Source: Capnocytophaga bilenii
GTDB taxonomy: Bacteria > Bacteroidota > Bacteroidia > Flavobacteriales > Flavobacteriaceae
DNA: 64,000 nt
Reading direction: 5' to 3'
Assembly: GCF_017565765.1 (NCBI RefSeq)
Contig: NZ_JAGDYP010000002.1
Location: forward strand, 1 to 64,000
Of the stretch, positions 35,846 through 44,756 are shown one piece after another. Under the pieces are notes generated by a model, which worked only from the letters and a program-made list of their open reading frames with translations, searched no databases and had not been told where the DNA came from. Every line of letters begins with the position of its first letter. Within the stretch, counting starts at the first letter, position 1. Both the position numbers and the translations under genes were made by a program.

Positions 35846-36135
35846 TTTGGACTGATAAAGCAAAAGAAAGGCTTAAAGAAAATCTTGAATTTTGGGATAT
35901 ACATAATGGAACACCTTCTTTTTCAGATAAAATATTATTGGAAATTCAGAGATTAATGTTTGAACTTTCTAATAATCCCATTTTTTTAGGGCGTTATAAC
36001 AAAGATTTAAACCTATATGTAAGAGCTATTCTTAAAGGTAGGTACTTAGTGTATTTTCAAGTTAAAAGTGAAGATAATAGAGAATATATTGAAATTCAAT
36101 ACTTTTTAAGTTCAAAACAAAAACAATTGTTTTAA
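35836..36135 (+). CDS. RelE/ParE-family toxin
   Basis: The 99-residue protein has the RelE/ParE fold pattern: EIVWTDKAKERLKENLEFWD, a helix with an Ile/Leu heptad (ILLEIQRLMFELSNNPIFLGRYN), then the strands VRAILKGRYLVYFQV and YIEIQYFLSSKQ. Members are mRNA interferases or gyrase inhibitors; ParE is suggested by the N-terminal pattern but not certain. The start overlaps the antitoxin gene by 10 bp. The AAA/RloB operon begins 20 nt further on. Confidence 0.82.
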   Translation: MEIVWTDKAKERLKENLEFWDIHNGTPSFSDKILLEIQRLMFELSNNPIFLGRYNKDLNLYVRAILKGRYLVYFQVKSEDNREYIEIQYFLSSKQKQLF

Positions 36136-36155
36136 GATAAAACAGCTTTAGAGAT

Positions 36156-37409
36156 ATGGTAGTGCTACAAGATTTTAGTTTTGGTAATTTTCGTTCGTTT
36201 AAAGATATTCAAACTTTGAGTTTGTCTAAAGCCCATTTGGCTTCAGCAAAAGATAAGTTATTAGAGCCTACTCACACTTTTGAATATCAGGCACACTCAT
36301 TTCTGAAAACAAAAGCTATTTACGGAGCCAATGCCAGCGGTAAGAGCAATGTAGTAAAAGCCCTCAATACTTTCTTGAAAATATTATCCGATTCGGTAAA
36401 GAATGCAAAAATACTTTCAGAAGTAAATAGCTTTTTTATTAACAAAAGTACGCCTTCTTTTTTTCAGATGATTTTTTGGATAGATGAGGTAAAATATCGC
36501 TATGGCTTTGAGGTAGTAGAAGGCAAAATAACAGCCGAATGGCTCTATGCAGAGAAAGCTAAAAGCGAACTTTGTTATTTTATAAGAGAAGAACAACAAA
36601 TTATAGCGTTAGATACTACTCACTTTGCTGAAGGGGCTATCTATATCAACCTTACCCAACAAGGCGAAGATACCCAAGAGTTACTTACCGATACCAGCTT
36701 ATTTCTTACAGTGTTGGCATCGTTTGGCTTTGGTAAAACATCCAAACTTCTAATTAGCAACCTTAGCCAAATAAATATTATCAGTGGCTTGAGCGAACCT
36801 ACAATGATGAGTTATGCCAAAGAAGCACTCAAAAATAAAGATAAGAAACGTTTTATACTCAATTTGCTAAAAAAAGGTGATACTTCTATTGAAAATTTAC
36901 AATTATTAGATATTACCGACTTTGAAAATGCTGAAAATTCTCAGAAAGATTATTTGGTAGTAGCTAAAAGTATAGGCGAAGAAGAGGCTGATAGAGATAT
37001 GATTTATTCTTTTGAGCATTATGAGTCGGAAGGTACTCGCAAACTCTTTGAGCTGAGTCCTTATCTGTATGAAGCTATAAAAGAGGGGCACCCCTTAGTG
37101 ATAGACGAATTTGATGCGCGTTTCCACCCACTGCTTACCAAGCGTATAGTACAGCTTTTTAATTCGGAAGAAAACCAACATACCCAATTTATTTTTGTTA
37201 CCCACGACACTTCATTGCTGAGCAATACTCTGTTGAGGCGCGACCAAATAGAGTTTGTAGAAAAAGATAAGCAAGGGGCGAGTCATCTGTATGCCTTGGC
37301 TGAAATAGAAGGGGTAGAGGCAGAAACTTCTTTTGAGAAAGATTATATACACGGCAAATATGGGGCTGTACCTTTAGTAGAAGATTTTACCGAATTAGTA
37401 ACCAATTAA
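36156..37409 (+). CDS. AAA15-type ATPase, RloA/AbiLi-like defence protein
   Basis: The 417-residue protein opens with LQDFSFGNFRSFKDIQTLSLS, as SMC/RecF/OLD-like AAA_15/AAA_21 ATPases do, with Walker A GANASGKS at Gly57-Ser64, a late Walker B region LVIDEFDARFHP (about 308-320) and an H-loop FVTHDTSLLS. It pairs with the RloB gene 10 nt downstream. AAA15 ATPase plus RloB/TOPRIM-like pairs include AbiLi/AbiLii abortive infection and, by analogy, PARIS (AriA/AriB). The role as a phage sensor-ATPase is inferred from this pairing. Confidence 0.82.
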   Translation: MVVLQDFSFGNFRSFKDIQTLSLSKAHLASAKDKLLEPTHTFEYQAHSFLKTKAIYGANASGKSNVVKALNTFLKILSDSVKNAKILSEVNSFFINKSTPSFFQMIFWIDEVKYRYGFEVVEGKITAEWLYAEKAKSELCYFIREEQQIIALDTTHFAEGAIYINLTQQGEDTQELLTDTSLFLTVLASFGFGKTSKLLISNLSQINIISGLSEPTMMSYAKEALKNKDKKRFILNLLKKGDTSIENLQLLDITDFENAENSQKDYLVVAKSIGEEEADRDMIYSFEHYESEGTRKLFELSPYLYEAIKEGHPLVIDEFDARFHPLLTKRIVQLFNSEENQHTQFIFVTHDTSLLSNTLLRRDQIEFVEKDKQGASHLYALAEIEGVEAETSFEKDYIHGKYGAVPLVEDFTELVTN

Positions 37410-37419
37410 CCAGAAAACA

Positions 37420-38103
37420 ATGGGAAAGAAAACTAAAGCTGTAAAAGTAACCGACAAGGGAAAACCTTGGGAAAAACAGAAAGCCGCTTACCAATATCAG
37501 CCTCTGAAGTTAGCAAATAAAACTATACTGATAGTGTGCGAGGGGCAAACAGAAGAATGGTATTTTAGAAAGTTCTCTGTGGTGAGCCTTTCGGTAAAAT
37601 GCGTCAATCTGCAAGGACAATCTAAGCTAAATTTGGTGCGAGCTACTGAAGAAATTATCAAAGATGATGATTACACTTTTGATGAAGTGTGGTGTGTATA
37701 CGATATGGATGTACGCGATATAGATAAAGACTTTGCAAACTTTGATAACTCAATAGAAAAAGCTAAAAAGCTGAACTATAAAGTGGCTTATTCTAATGAT
37801 TGTTTTGAACTTTGGCTCTTATTACATTATAAAAATATAGAAAATAAGTATAACAGAGATTATTATTACGCAGAACTCAGCAAAATATTTCAGATAAACT
37901 ATATAAAAAAAGGTAAAAAGATAGATTTTTGTAAAAATCTTTATGGTTTATTACAAAAAGATAGTAACGCATCAGAACAAGAGGCAATAAAACGAGCCGA
38001 AAAACTATATGTTGCTAAAAAGCATCTACCTTATCATAAACAAAAACCTGTAACCTTAGTATATCAATTAGTGCAGTTGCTGAATGAATATAAGAAAGAT
38101 TAA
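37420..38103 (+). CDS. RloB family protein (AbiLii-like, TOPRIM-like)
   Basis: The 227-residue protein has the RloB core: [14 protein letters not shown] with Glu41 and Glu45, a VYDMD motif with Asp95 and Asp97, and [13 protein letters not shown], in an arrangement like a TOPRIM or nuclease metal site. Its positively charged N-terminus precedes the core. In known AAA15-RloB pairs this protein is the likely effector that causes growth arrest or nucleic-acid damage upon phage sensing. Here the role is inference. Only 8 nt separate it from uvrA, so the defence genes and uvrA may share a transcript. Confidence 0.83.
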   Translation: MGKKTKAVKVTDKGKPWEKQKAAYQYQPLKLANKTILIVCEGQTEEWYFRKFSVVSLSVKCVNLQGQSKLNLVRATEEIIKDDDYTFDEVWCVYDMDVRDIDKDFANFDNSIEKAKKLNYKVAYSNDCFELWLLLHYKNIENKYNRDYYYAELSKIFQINYIKKGKKIDFCKNLYGLLQKDSNASEQEAIKRAEKLYVAKKHLPYHKQKPVTLVYQLVQLLNEYKKD

Positions 38104-38111
38104 ACAAGAAA

Positions 38112-40949
38112 ATGAAAAAAAACACTACTAATATAACCCCTGTAGAAAACCTTGAAGTGCAAGGGGCACGGGTGCATAACCTCAAAAATATAGACCTTAG
38201 CATACCTCGCGAAAAGTTAGTAGTTTTCACAGGGCTTTCGGGTAGTGGCAAGTCGTCATTAGCATTCGATACTATTTATGCCGAAGGGCAACGCCGCTAT
38301 ATAGAAACTTTTTCTGCCTATGCTCGTCAGTTTCTCGGGGGGCTCGAACGTCCCGATGTAGATAAAATAGACGGGCTCTCGCCAGTGATTGCTATTGAAC
38401 AAAAAACAACTTCCAAATCACCACGCTCTACCGTAGGTACTATTACCGAAATATACGACTTCTTGCGCTTGCTCTTTGCGCGGGCTTCTGATGCTTTTAG
38501 CTATACCACAGGTGAAAAAATGGTGAGCTATAGCGATGCCCAAATACAAGAGCTCATCACTAAAGAATACAATGGCAAACGCATCAATATATTAGCCCCC
38601 GTAGTGCAATCGCGCAAAGGACATTACCGCGAACTTTTTGAGCAGATAGCCAAACAAGGCTTCGTGAAGGTACGCACCGATGGCGAAATACGCGATATAG
38701 AAAAGGGTATGAAGCTCGACCGCTACAAAACACACGATATAGAAATCGTTGTAGACCGTATGCAGATAGACGATACCGATGATACCCAAAAACGACTGCA
38801 AGAAACCATCAAAATAGCGATGAATTACGGCGATGATGTGCTAATGGTATTAGAGCAAGACAAAACCAAAGCGCAGTACTTCAGTCGCCACCTGATGTGT
38901 CCTTCTTCGGGTATCTCCTACCCAATGCCAGAGCCTAACACTTTCTCTTTCAACTCTCCTAAAGGGATGTGCCCACACTGCAATGGTTTGGGCGAAGTGC
39001 AAGAAATTAACCTTGCTAAAATTATCCCCGACCCATCGCTATCTATCAAAAACGGAGGTATTGTTGCCATAGGCGAACAGAAAAGCACTTGGATTTTTAA
39101 GCAGTTAGAGCTCATCGTTCAAAAATTCGGGCATAAACTTTCTGACCCTATTGATAAGCTACCCCAAGAAGCTATGGATATTATTCTGCACGGCGGCAAG
39201 GATAAATATGCTGTAAAATCGGAGGTAATGGGGCTTACGCGCAATTTTGAAATTGATTTTGAGGGAATTATTAGCTTTATCAAGAGTCAGCACGAGAATA
39301 CCGATATGACAGCTATCAAGCGTTGGGCAGAAGAGTTTATGGATAATGTGCCTTGCGAGCATTGTCACGGCACACGTCTGCGCAAAGAAGCATTATACTT
39401 CAGAATAGCCGATAAAAATATAGCTGAACTTTCAGCCTTAGACATTACTGACTTATTAGCGTGGTTTAAAGAATTACCCCAACATATTTCTACCAAACAA
39501 CAGAAAATAGCTTCCGAAATCATCAAAGAAATTACTACCCGCTTACAATTTCTTATAGATGTAGGGCTTACCTACCTATCGCTGAACCGCAGTTCAAAAT
39601 CGCTTTCAGGGGGTGAAGCACAGCGCATACGCTTAGCCACCCAAATAGGTTCGCAGCTCACGGGGGTACTCTACATTTTAGACGAGCCCAGCATAGGCTT
39701 GCACCAACGCGACAATCAGCGGCTTATCAACTCGCTCAAATCACTGCGCGACATAGGCAATTCGGTAATTGTGGTAGAACACGATGAAGAGATGATACAA
39801 GAGGCTGATTATGTGGTGGATATAGGTCCTAAAGCAGGAGTAAATGGAGGTGAAATCATCTTCAAAGGTACCCCTAAAGAATTGCTAAAAGCCAATACCC
39901 TCACTGCCGACTATATGAGCAGGCGCAAGCAGATAGAAGTGCCAGCCGAAAGGCGCAAAGGCAATGGCAAAGAGATTATTCTAAAAGGCTGCACGGGCAA
40001 CAATCTGAAGAACGTAACAGTCAAATTCCCCTTGGGGGTGATGATAGGCGTAACAGGGGTGTCGGGGAGTGGTAAATCTACCCTTATCAATGAAACATTG
40101 TATCCTATCCTCAACGCTCATTTTTTCAACGGCGTAAAAAAGCCAATGCCTTATAAAAGCATCGAGGGCTTAGAGCATATCGACAAGGTTATTGATATAG
40201 ACCAATCGCCTATTGGGCGCACACCGCGTTCAAATCCTGCAACTTATACGGGGGTTTTCAACGAAATACGCACTCTTTTCACCCAAGTGCCCGAGGCGCA
40301 AATACGCGGTTATAAACCTGGGCGTTTCAGTTTCAACGTCAAAGGCGGTAGATGCGAAACCTGCGAAGGCTCAGGAATGAAAGTAATAGAAATGAACTTC
40401 CTGCCCGATGTATATGTGCCCTGCGAGACCTGCAAAGGCAAGCGCTTCAATCGCGAGACCCTCGAGGTACGCTACAAAGGCAAGTCCATAGCCGATGTGC
40501 TTGATATGACTATTAGCGAGGCGGTGCAGTTCTTCGAGCCTATTCCTAAAATATACCGTAAGCTCAAAACTATTGAAGAGGTAGGGTTGGGCTACATCAC
40601 TTTGGGGCAACAATCTACTACCCTTTCAGGGGGGGAAGCCCAACGGGTGAAGTTGGCTACCGAGCTTTCTAAAATAGATACGGGCAACACTTTTTATATA
40701 TTAGACGAGCCTACCACAGGGCTTCATTTTGAAGATGTAAAAGTACTCTTAGAAGTCCTCGATCGTTTGGTAGATAAAGGCAATACCGTGCTGGTGATAG
40801 AGCATAATATAGATGTGATACGCAAGGTAGATTACATTATAGATATAGGCTACGATGGCGGCAAAGCAGGTGGCGAAGTAGTGGCTTTTGGCACCCCTGA
40901 AGAAGTAGCAAAAAACAAGAGAAGCTTCACCGCAGAGTACTTAAAATAA
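38112..40949 (+). CDS. uvrA: Excinuclease ABC subunit A
   Basis: The 945-residue protein is a full UvrA with two ABC ATPase halves. Walker A of the first half is GLSGSGKS at 41-48, followed by [24 protein letters not shown]. Both SGGEAQR signatures are present. The C-terminal zinc finger is intact (Cys748, Cys751, Cys771, Cys774). The N-terminal one is incomplete: Cys263-Pro-Ser-Ser266 replaces the usual CxxC while Cys287/Cys290 remain. It binds damaged DNA and loads UvrB in nucleotide excision repair. The location 3 kb after mfd is notable, because Mfd recruits UvrA. Confidence 0.97.
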   Translation: MKKNTTNITPVENLEVQGARVHNLKNIDLSIPREKLVVFTGLSGSGKSSLAFDTIYAEGQRRYIETFSAYARQFLGGLERPDVDKIDGLSPVIAIEQKTTSKSPRSTVGTITEIYDFLRLLFARASDAFSYTTGEKMVSYSDAQIQELITKEYNGKRINILAPVVQSRKGHYRELFEQIAKQGFVKVRTDGEIRDIEKGMKLDRYKTHDIEIVVDRMQIDDTDDTQKRLQETIKIAMNYGDDVLMVLEQDKTKAQYFSRHLMCPSSGISYPMPEPNTFSFNSPKGMCPHCNGLGEVQEINLAKIIPDPSLSIKNGGIVAIGEQKSTWIFKQLELIVQKFGHKLSDPIDKLPQEAMDIILHGGKDKYAVKSEVMGLTRNFEIDFEGIISFIKSQHENTDMTAIKRWAEEFMDNVPCEHCHGTRLRKEALYFRIADKNIAELSALDITDLLAWFKELPQHISTKQQKIASEIIKEITTRLQFLIDVGLTYLSLNRSSKSLSGGEAQRIRLATQIGSQLTGVLYILDEPSIGLHQRDNQRLINSLKSLRDIGNSVIVVEHDEEMIQEADYVVDIGPKAGVNGGEIIFKGTPKELLKANTLTADYMSRRKQIEVPAERRKGNGKEIILKGCTGNNLKNVTVKFPLGVMIGVTGVSGSGKSTLINETLYPILNAHFFNGVKKPMPYKSIEGLEHIDKVIDIDQSPIGRTPRSNPATYTGVFNEIRTLFTQVPEAQIRGYKPGRFSFNVKGGRCETCEGSGMKVIEMNFLPDVYVPCETCKGKRFNRETLEVRYKGKSIADVLDMTISEAVQFFEPIPKIYRKLKTIEEVGLGYITLGQQSTTLSGGEAQRVKLATELSKIDTGNTFYILDEPTTGLHFEDVKVLLEVLDRLVDKGNTVLVIEHNIDVIRKVDYIIDIGYDGGKAGGEVVAFGTPEEVAKNKRSFTAEYLK

Positions 40950-40975
40950 TTCTGAATTTTGATTTCTGAATTATG
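40949..40975. repeat. Degenerate ATTC/GAATT repeat upstream of four-helix-bundle gene
   Basis: The sequence AATTCTGAATTTTGATTTCTGAATT is related to the ATTCAAA heptamer family in inverted orientation. With the array at 41350-41381 it flanks the four-helix-bundle gene on both sides. Confidence 0.5.
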
Positions 40976-40997
40976 AACCAATGTAAATAATAAAGTT

Positions 40998-41345
40998 ATG
41001 AAAAATAATATTATTAAAGATAAGACTTTCGATTTTGCTCTTCAAGCAATTGAATTGTATAAGATACTGAAATGGCAAAATGAGTTTGTAATATCAAAAC
41101 AATTATTGCGTAGTGCTACAAGTATTGGAGCCAATGTAAATGAAGCATTGGCAGCTGAAAGTAGGGCTGATTTTATTCATAAATTAGCAGTTGCAAATAA
41201 AGAAGCAAAAGAAACATTTTATTGGTTGCAATTGTTAAGCAGAAGTCAATTGATTAGCTTTGATTACACTACCTATATAGAGAAAACAGATGAAATTATA
41301 AAAATACTGACAAGTATTATAAAAACTACCTCTGAAAAAAAGTAA
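40998..41345 (+). CDS. Four-helix-bundle protein (IVP/TIGR02436 family)
   Basis: The 115-residue protein has the signature of the family: FDFALQAIELYKILK, LLRSATSIGANVNEALAAES, DFIHKLAVANKEAKETFYWLQLL, and a C-terminal ILTSIIKTT helix. It forms four-helix bundle pentamers in related species. Such genes first drew notice inside 23S rRNA intervening sequences and are commonly found as scattered single genes with repeat-rich flanks. The function is unknown. Confidence 0.88.
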   Translation: MKNNIIKDKTFDFALQAIELYKILKWQNEFVISKQLLRSATSIGANVNEALAAESRADFIHKLAVANKEAKETFYWLQLLSRSQLISFDYTTYIEKTDEIIKILTSIIKTTSEKK

Positions 41346-41349
41346 CAGA

Positions 41350-41381
41350 AATTCAAAATTCAAAATTCAAAATTCATAATT
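41350..41381. repeat. ATTCAAA heptamer array between the four-helix-bundle and SWIM genes
   Basis: Four consecutive ATTCAAA-type units lie directly before the SWIM gene ATG at 41383. Confidence 0.75.
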
Positions 41382-41382
41382 A

Positions 41383-42825
41383 ATGGAGATTTCGCAACAA
41401 AAAATTGAAGAACTTGCTCCGAATGCTGAAGCAGCAAAAAAAGGGCGAGAATTGCACAAAAAAGGTAAGTTCGCTAACCTGAAAATTAGTGCCGAAAAGA
41501 ACCTAATATGGGGCGAGTGTGCAGGTAGTGGTAAGAACCCTTACTATTGTTCTGCCGACTATCTTGATGAGCACAACCCTGTGTTTCGCTGCAACTGCCC
41601 TAGTAGGCAGTTTCCGTGCAAACACGCTATCGGGTTGCTTTACTGCTATGAGGCTGATGCTTCGCAATTTGCTGAAGCTGAGGTGCCGGAAGATATCCTT
41701 TCTAAACGCAATAAAATAGAAAAAAAACAAGAGAAAAAAGCCCAAGAAAAGGAGAGTATTAAGGAAAAAGCCGAAAAACCTAAAAAGGTGAACAAGGCGG
41801 CTTTCACTAAGAAAATAGATGCACAGCTCACCGGTATAGAAACTGCCCAAAAGTTGCTGCGCGACATCGTAAATACAGGGCTTTCATCAGTAGATGCCAA
41901 ACTGCGCGCTACTCTGAAAGCACAGATAAAAGAGCTGGGTAATTACTATATCGGCGGCATACAAACCGCCTTCAATAACCTGCTGCTATCAATAGAAGAA
42001 GTAGAAAACGAAGAATATACTGAGGTAGTAAACAATCTGAACTTCCTTTCGGCTTTACTAAAAAAAGCAACCGACTACCTCAAAGCGCGCAAAGAAGACC
42101 CAGAAGGCACGCCTGAATTGTCATCGGCTATTGAAGAGCAAATAGGCTACGTATGGAAGCTGGTCGAACTAATGCAATATGGTCAGTATGAAGAAAATGC
42201 AAACCTTGTACAGCTCTCGTTTAATAGTTACGACAATGAGGCGCGCAAAGAGTACGTGGATGAGGGTGTATGGCTGAACCTCAAAACCGGAAAAATATAC
42301 AAAACACTCAACTATCGTCCTTATAAAGCCGCTAAATACATCAACGAAGATAACAGCGTATTTAGTGTATTGCAGCTAAAAGATTTGTACATCTACCCAG
42401 GTGACCAAAACCCGCGTATCCGTTGGGAGGCAGAGGGGAGTGTTGAGCGTCCGTTGCAAAAAGACGATTTGGCTACCCTCAAAAGCTGGGCTTCAACGCA
42501 GTTTGCCGAAACTGTCAAATCAGTAAAAAACACGATTAAAAACCCACTGATGGATAAGCAGCCCGTAGTGCTATTGGCACTGCACAAAGCCTACCTAAAA
42601 GGCGATAACTTGGTAGTAGAAGATGCTAATGGTTTTGCCCTTACCCTGAAAGATATTGAAGAAGGAGCGGTATCGCCTACTGCCAACCTAAGAGCCTTCT
42701 TGCCTGCCAATGCCGAAGGGCTTTGCCTAACAGTGATGATGCACAACGACATAAAAAGTGGCTTGCTATCAGCACAACCGCTTTCGCTCATTACCCCCGA
42801 TAAGATTGTTCGTTTATTGTATTAG
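41383..42825 (+). CDS. SWIM zinc finger domain-containing protein
   Basis: The 480-residue protein has a SWIM zinc finger at residues 70-81, Cys70-x-Cys72-x6-Cys79-x-His81, a compact DNA- or protein-binding motif. A Lys/Glu-rich coiled coil follows at about 105-145, and then an uncharacterised region. In other bacteria such SWIM proteins occur near a HEAT-like DUF5691 protein and MoxR/vWA ATPases, an arrangement linked to metal or stress sensing. Here the HEAT-like gene follows but no ATPase or vWA gene does. The ATG sits directly after a heptamer array. Confidence 0.82.
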   Translation: MEISQQKIEELAPNAEAAKKGRELHKKGKFANLKISAEKNLIWGECAGSGKNPYYCSADYLDEHNPVFRCNCPSRQFPCKHAIGLLYCYEADASQFAEAEVPEDILSKRNKIEKKQEKKAQEKESIKEKAEKPKKVNKAAFTKKIDAQLTGIETAQKLLRDIVNTGLSSVDAKLRATLKAQIKELGNYYIGGIQTAFNNLLLSIEEVENEEYTEVVNNLNFLSALLKKATDYLKARKEDPEGTPELSSAIEEQIGYVWKLVELMQYGQYEENANLVQLSFNSYDNEARKEYVDEGVWLNLKTGKIYKTLNYRPYKAAKYINEDNSVFSVLQLKDLYIYPGDQNPRIRWEAEGSVERPLQKDDLATLKSWASTQFAETVKSVKNTIKNPLMDKQPVVLLALHKAYLKGDNLVVEDANGFALTLKDIEEGAVSPTANLRAFLPANAEGLCLTVMMHNDIKSGLLSAQPLSLITPDKIVRLLY

Positions 42826-42847
42826 CAACTTAACAAATTGAAAAAGA

Positions 42848-44686
42848 ATGAAACCTTTATACGAATTACAACAAGAATTAAATCGCTTATTTATAGCGGG
42901 AAGTAAGTTTGCTAAGAACGACCCTCGCTTGCAGAAGCATATTCCTATACTCAAAAAATTAGGCGAGAAAGCCCCTGTTTTCAATAAATTAGCCCAAGAT
43001 GTAGAAGAATTATTGCAGCTTGATGCCCAGCAATCGGCTGAAAAGTTGTTATCACTTTCTACTTTGCTTTATTCTGTGCTTTATACGCAAGGCACTACTA
43101 CTGAAGAGGGAGCAGCTGTAGCCAACCAAGTGCCGAATGTAGCCCTTTCTGACGTGAATACTCAGTACTCATACTTGCAGTTAAAACCTGTACTACAAGC
43201 TCTTACCGAAAGCAAATCAGGGCGTTTAGAGACTGTAAAAGATGCTTATGAGCGCGGTATTTTCAAAGACTCTCGTACCTTTGGCTATTTGAGTTTTGCC
43301 TTGGCAGACAAGTATTCAGAGTTAGCCGATTATATAATGGAGGTAGTAATTCCTGCTAACGGCAAGGCAATGTTACCTTTCTTAGCAACCGACTTTAAGT
43401 TAGAAGACAAGGTAGAGAATGTACGTCGTTTGCGCTTGCTCTATAAGCTCGGTTATGCCGAGGTAGACGGGCTTATCGATAAAATATTTGCAGAAAGTTT
43501 GCCCAACCTACAAGCCGAAGCTATAGCGATACTTTCGGATAAAAAAGATGAGAAGACCGAAGATTTTATCATCAGTCTTACAAGCGATAAAAATAAAACG
43601 ATACGTGGGGCAGCCTATAAAGCATTGGCAAAAATCGGCACACAGCGCTGCATTGATAAGCTATACGAGTTGTACAGCAACAACAAGCAGAAAGGAAACG
43701 GGGAACTGTTGGCAGAAGCGATAGCCTCAGTTCCATTAGCCACGCAGTATCAGCCATTCCTTCAGAAAGTACGCGAACGCTTTGAAGCGCTGCTTTCAAT
43801 GGACGAAGCAGACGAAAAAGCCCTAACAGCAGCCTTTGAGCGATTGCCTATAGAGTGGGAGATTCTCAAACACAAAGATTATCCTGAAACGTATGCACTA
43901 TTGGGTGAGATTTTAAGCAATAAACGATTTGATGCAATGGCTAAAAAGCGTTCAGCAAGCAATTATAACATAGCCCCTTGCTTGAATGAAATACTCTACA
44001 CTTTTGATAAAGATAAAGTATTGTCTTTCTATGAGCAATATGCTACTGATGTTTTCGGCAATACTTGGACATCGCCATTAGCTATAAACTATCTCTATCG
44101 TGTTTTAGATAGCAAAGAGCGTTTCAGCAGAGAGAAGCTATACGAGGTCTTTGCACCACAATTTAATAAAGCGATTAATGCCCAATATATGATAGAAGCC
44201 TTAGCAGGCACTACTTCAGGCACTACTTATCGTTATTATGGTTACTATGGTGGATATTACGATAAAAAACCTCTTGCTAAAGAAGAGTTAGACCCGCGTT
44301 GGGCAGACTTGCTTTGCAATTACTTAGCAAGTGCAAAAGGTGATAATAGTCTTAATACCGATGCCCTTATGGTGTTAGATCGTATAGAAGAAGACAGCGA
44401 GCGTGTAAACTATCTTATTACTAAGGCATTGGCTAAAAGTTCAGCTTATACTCTAGAACGTCTTTACCGCCTGATAATAAAGCGCAATATGCCTAATAAG
44501 TTTGAAGTGTTATATGAGTCGTTGGCAAAAATGCCTAAAAGCAACCAGTATTATTACTGCACAATAGTAGAAGATGATAACTTTTGGAAGCCTTTCCCTA
44601 AAGAATATGCCCAAAAGTTCCGCGAGCTACACGAGAAAACAAAGCTCGATATTTTTAAGGAAATAGCGTGGCAAATAGAGAAATAA
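42848..44686 (+). CDS. HEAT-repeat-like protein (possibly DUF5691-like)
   Basis: The 612-residue helical protein is likely cytoplasmic, with no signal peptide or membrane helices. Several helical-repeat stretches are seen at about 195-280, for example EAIAILSDKKDEKTEDFIISLTS and TIRGAAYKALAKIGTQRCIDKLYELY, typical of HEAT repeats, with further helical segments to the end. A Tyr/Gly-rich loop (YRYYGYYGGYYDKK) sits near residue 460. The link to DUF5691 is by position after the SWIM gene (22 nt apart) and is not certain. Biochemical function is unknown. Confidence 0.65.
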   Translation: MKPLYELQQELNRLFIAGSKFAKNDPRLQKHIPILKKLGEKAPVFNKLAQDVEELLQLDAQQSAEKLLSLSTLLYSVLYTQGTTTEEGAAVANQVPNVALSDVNTQYSYLQLKPVLQALTESKSGRLETVKDAYERGIFKDSRTFGYLSFALADKYSELADYIMEVVIPANGKAMLPFLATDFKLEDKVENVRRLRLLYKLGYAEVDGLIDKIFAESLPNLQAEAIAILSDKKDEKTEDFIISLTSDKNKTIRGAAYKALAKIGTQRCIDKLYELYSNNKQKGNGELLAEAIASVPLATQYQPFLQKVRERFEALLSMDEADEKALTAAFERLPIEWEILKHKDYPETYALLGEILSNKRFDAMAKKRSASNYNIAPCLNEILYTFDKDKVLSFYEQYATDVFGNTWTSPLAINYLYRVLDSKERFSREKLYEVFAPQFNKAINAQYMIEALAGTTSGTTYRYYGYYGGYYDKKPLAKEELDPRWADLLCNYLASAKGDNSLNTDALMVLDRIEEDSERVNYLITKALAKSSAYTLERLYRLIIKRNMPNKFEVLYESLAKMPKSNQYYYCTIVEDDNFWKPFPKEYAQKFRELHEKTKLDIFKEIAWQIEK

Positions 44687-44699
44687 TAACACTTCTCAT

Positions 44700-44729
44700 T
44701 TGTCATTTGCCATTAAATTACTATCTTTG
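44700..44729 (+). promoter_or_regulatory. Promoter of prfA
   Basis: TTG at 44700-44702 and TATCTTTG at 44722-44729 are 19 nt apart. The prfA ATG is 28 nt further on. Confidence 0.65.
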
Positions 44730-44756
44730 CACCCTAAATAACAGAAAATAAACGAT

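Noticed and set aside
35600-38103. Restriction-modification locus
   Set aside because: RloA/RloB were named for linkage to type I systems, but no hsdR, hsdM or hsdS gene is in the window.
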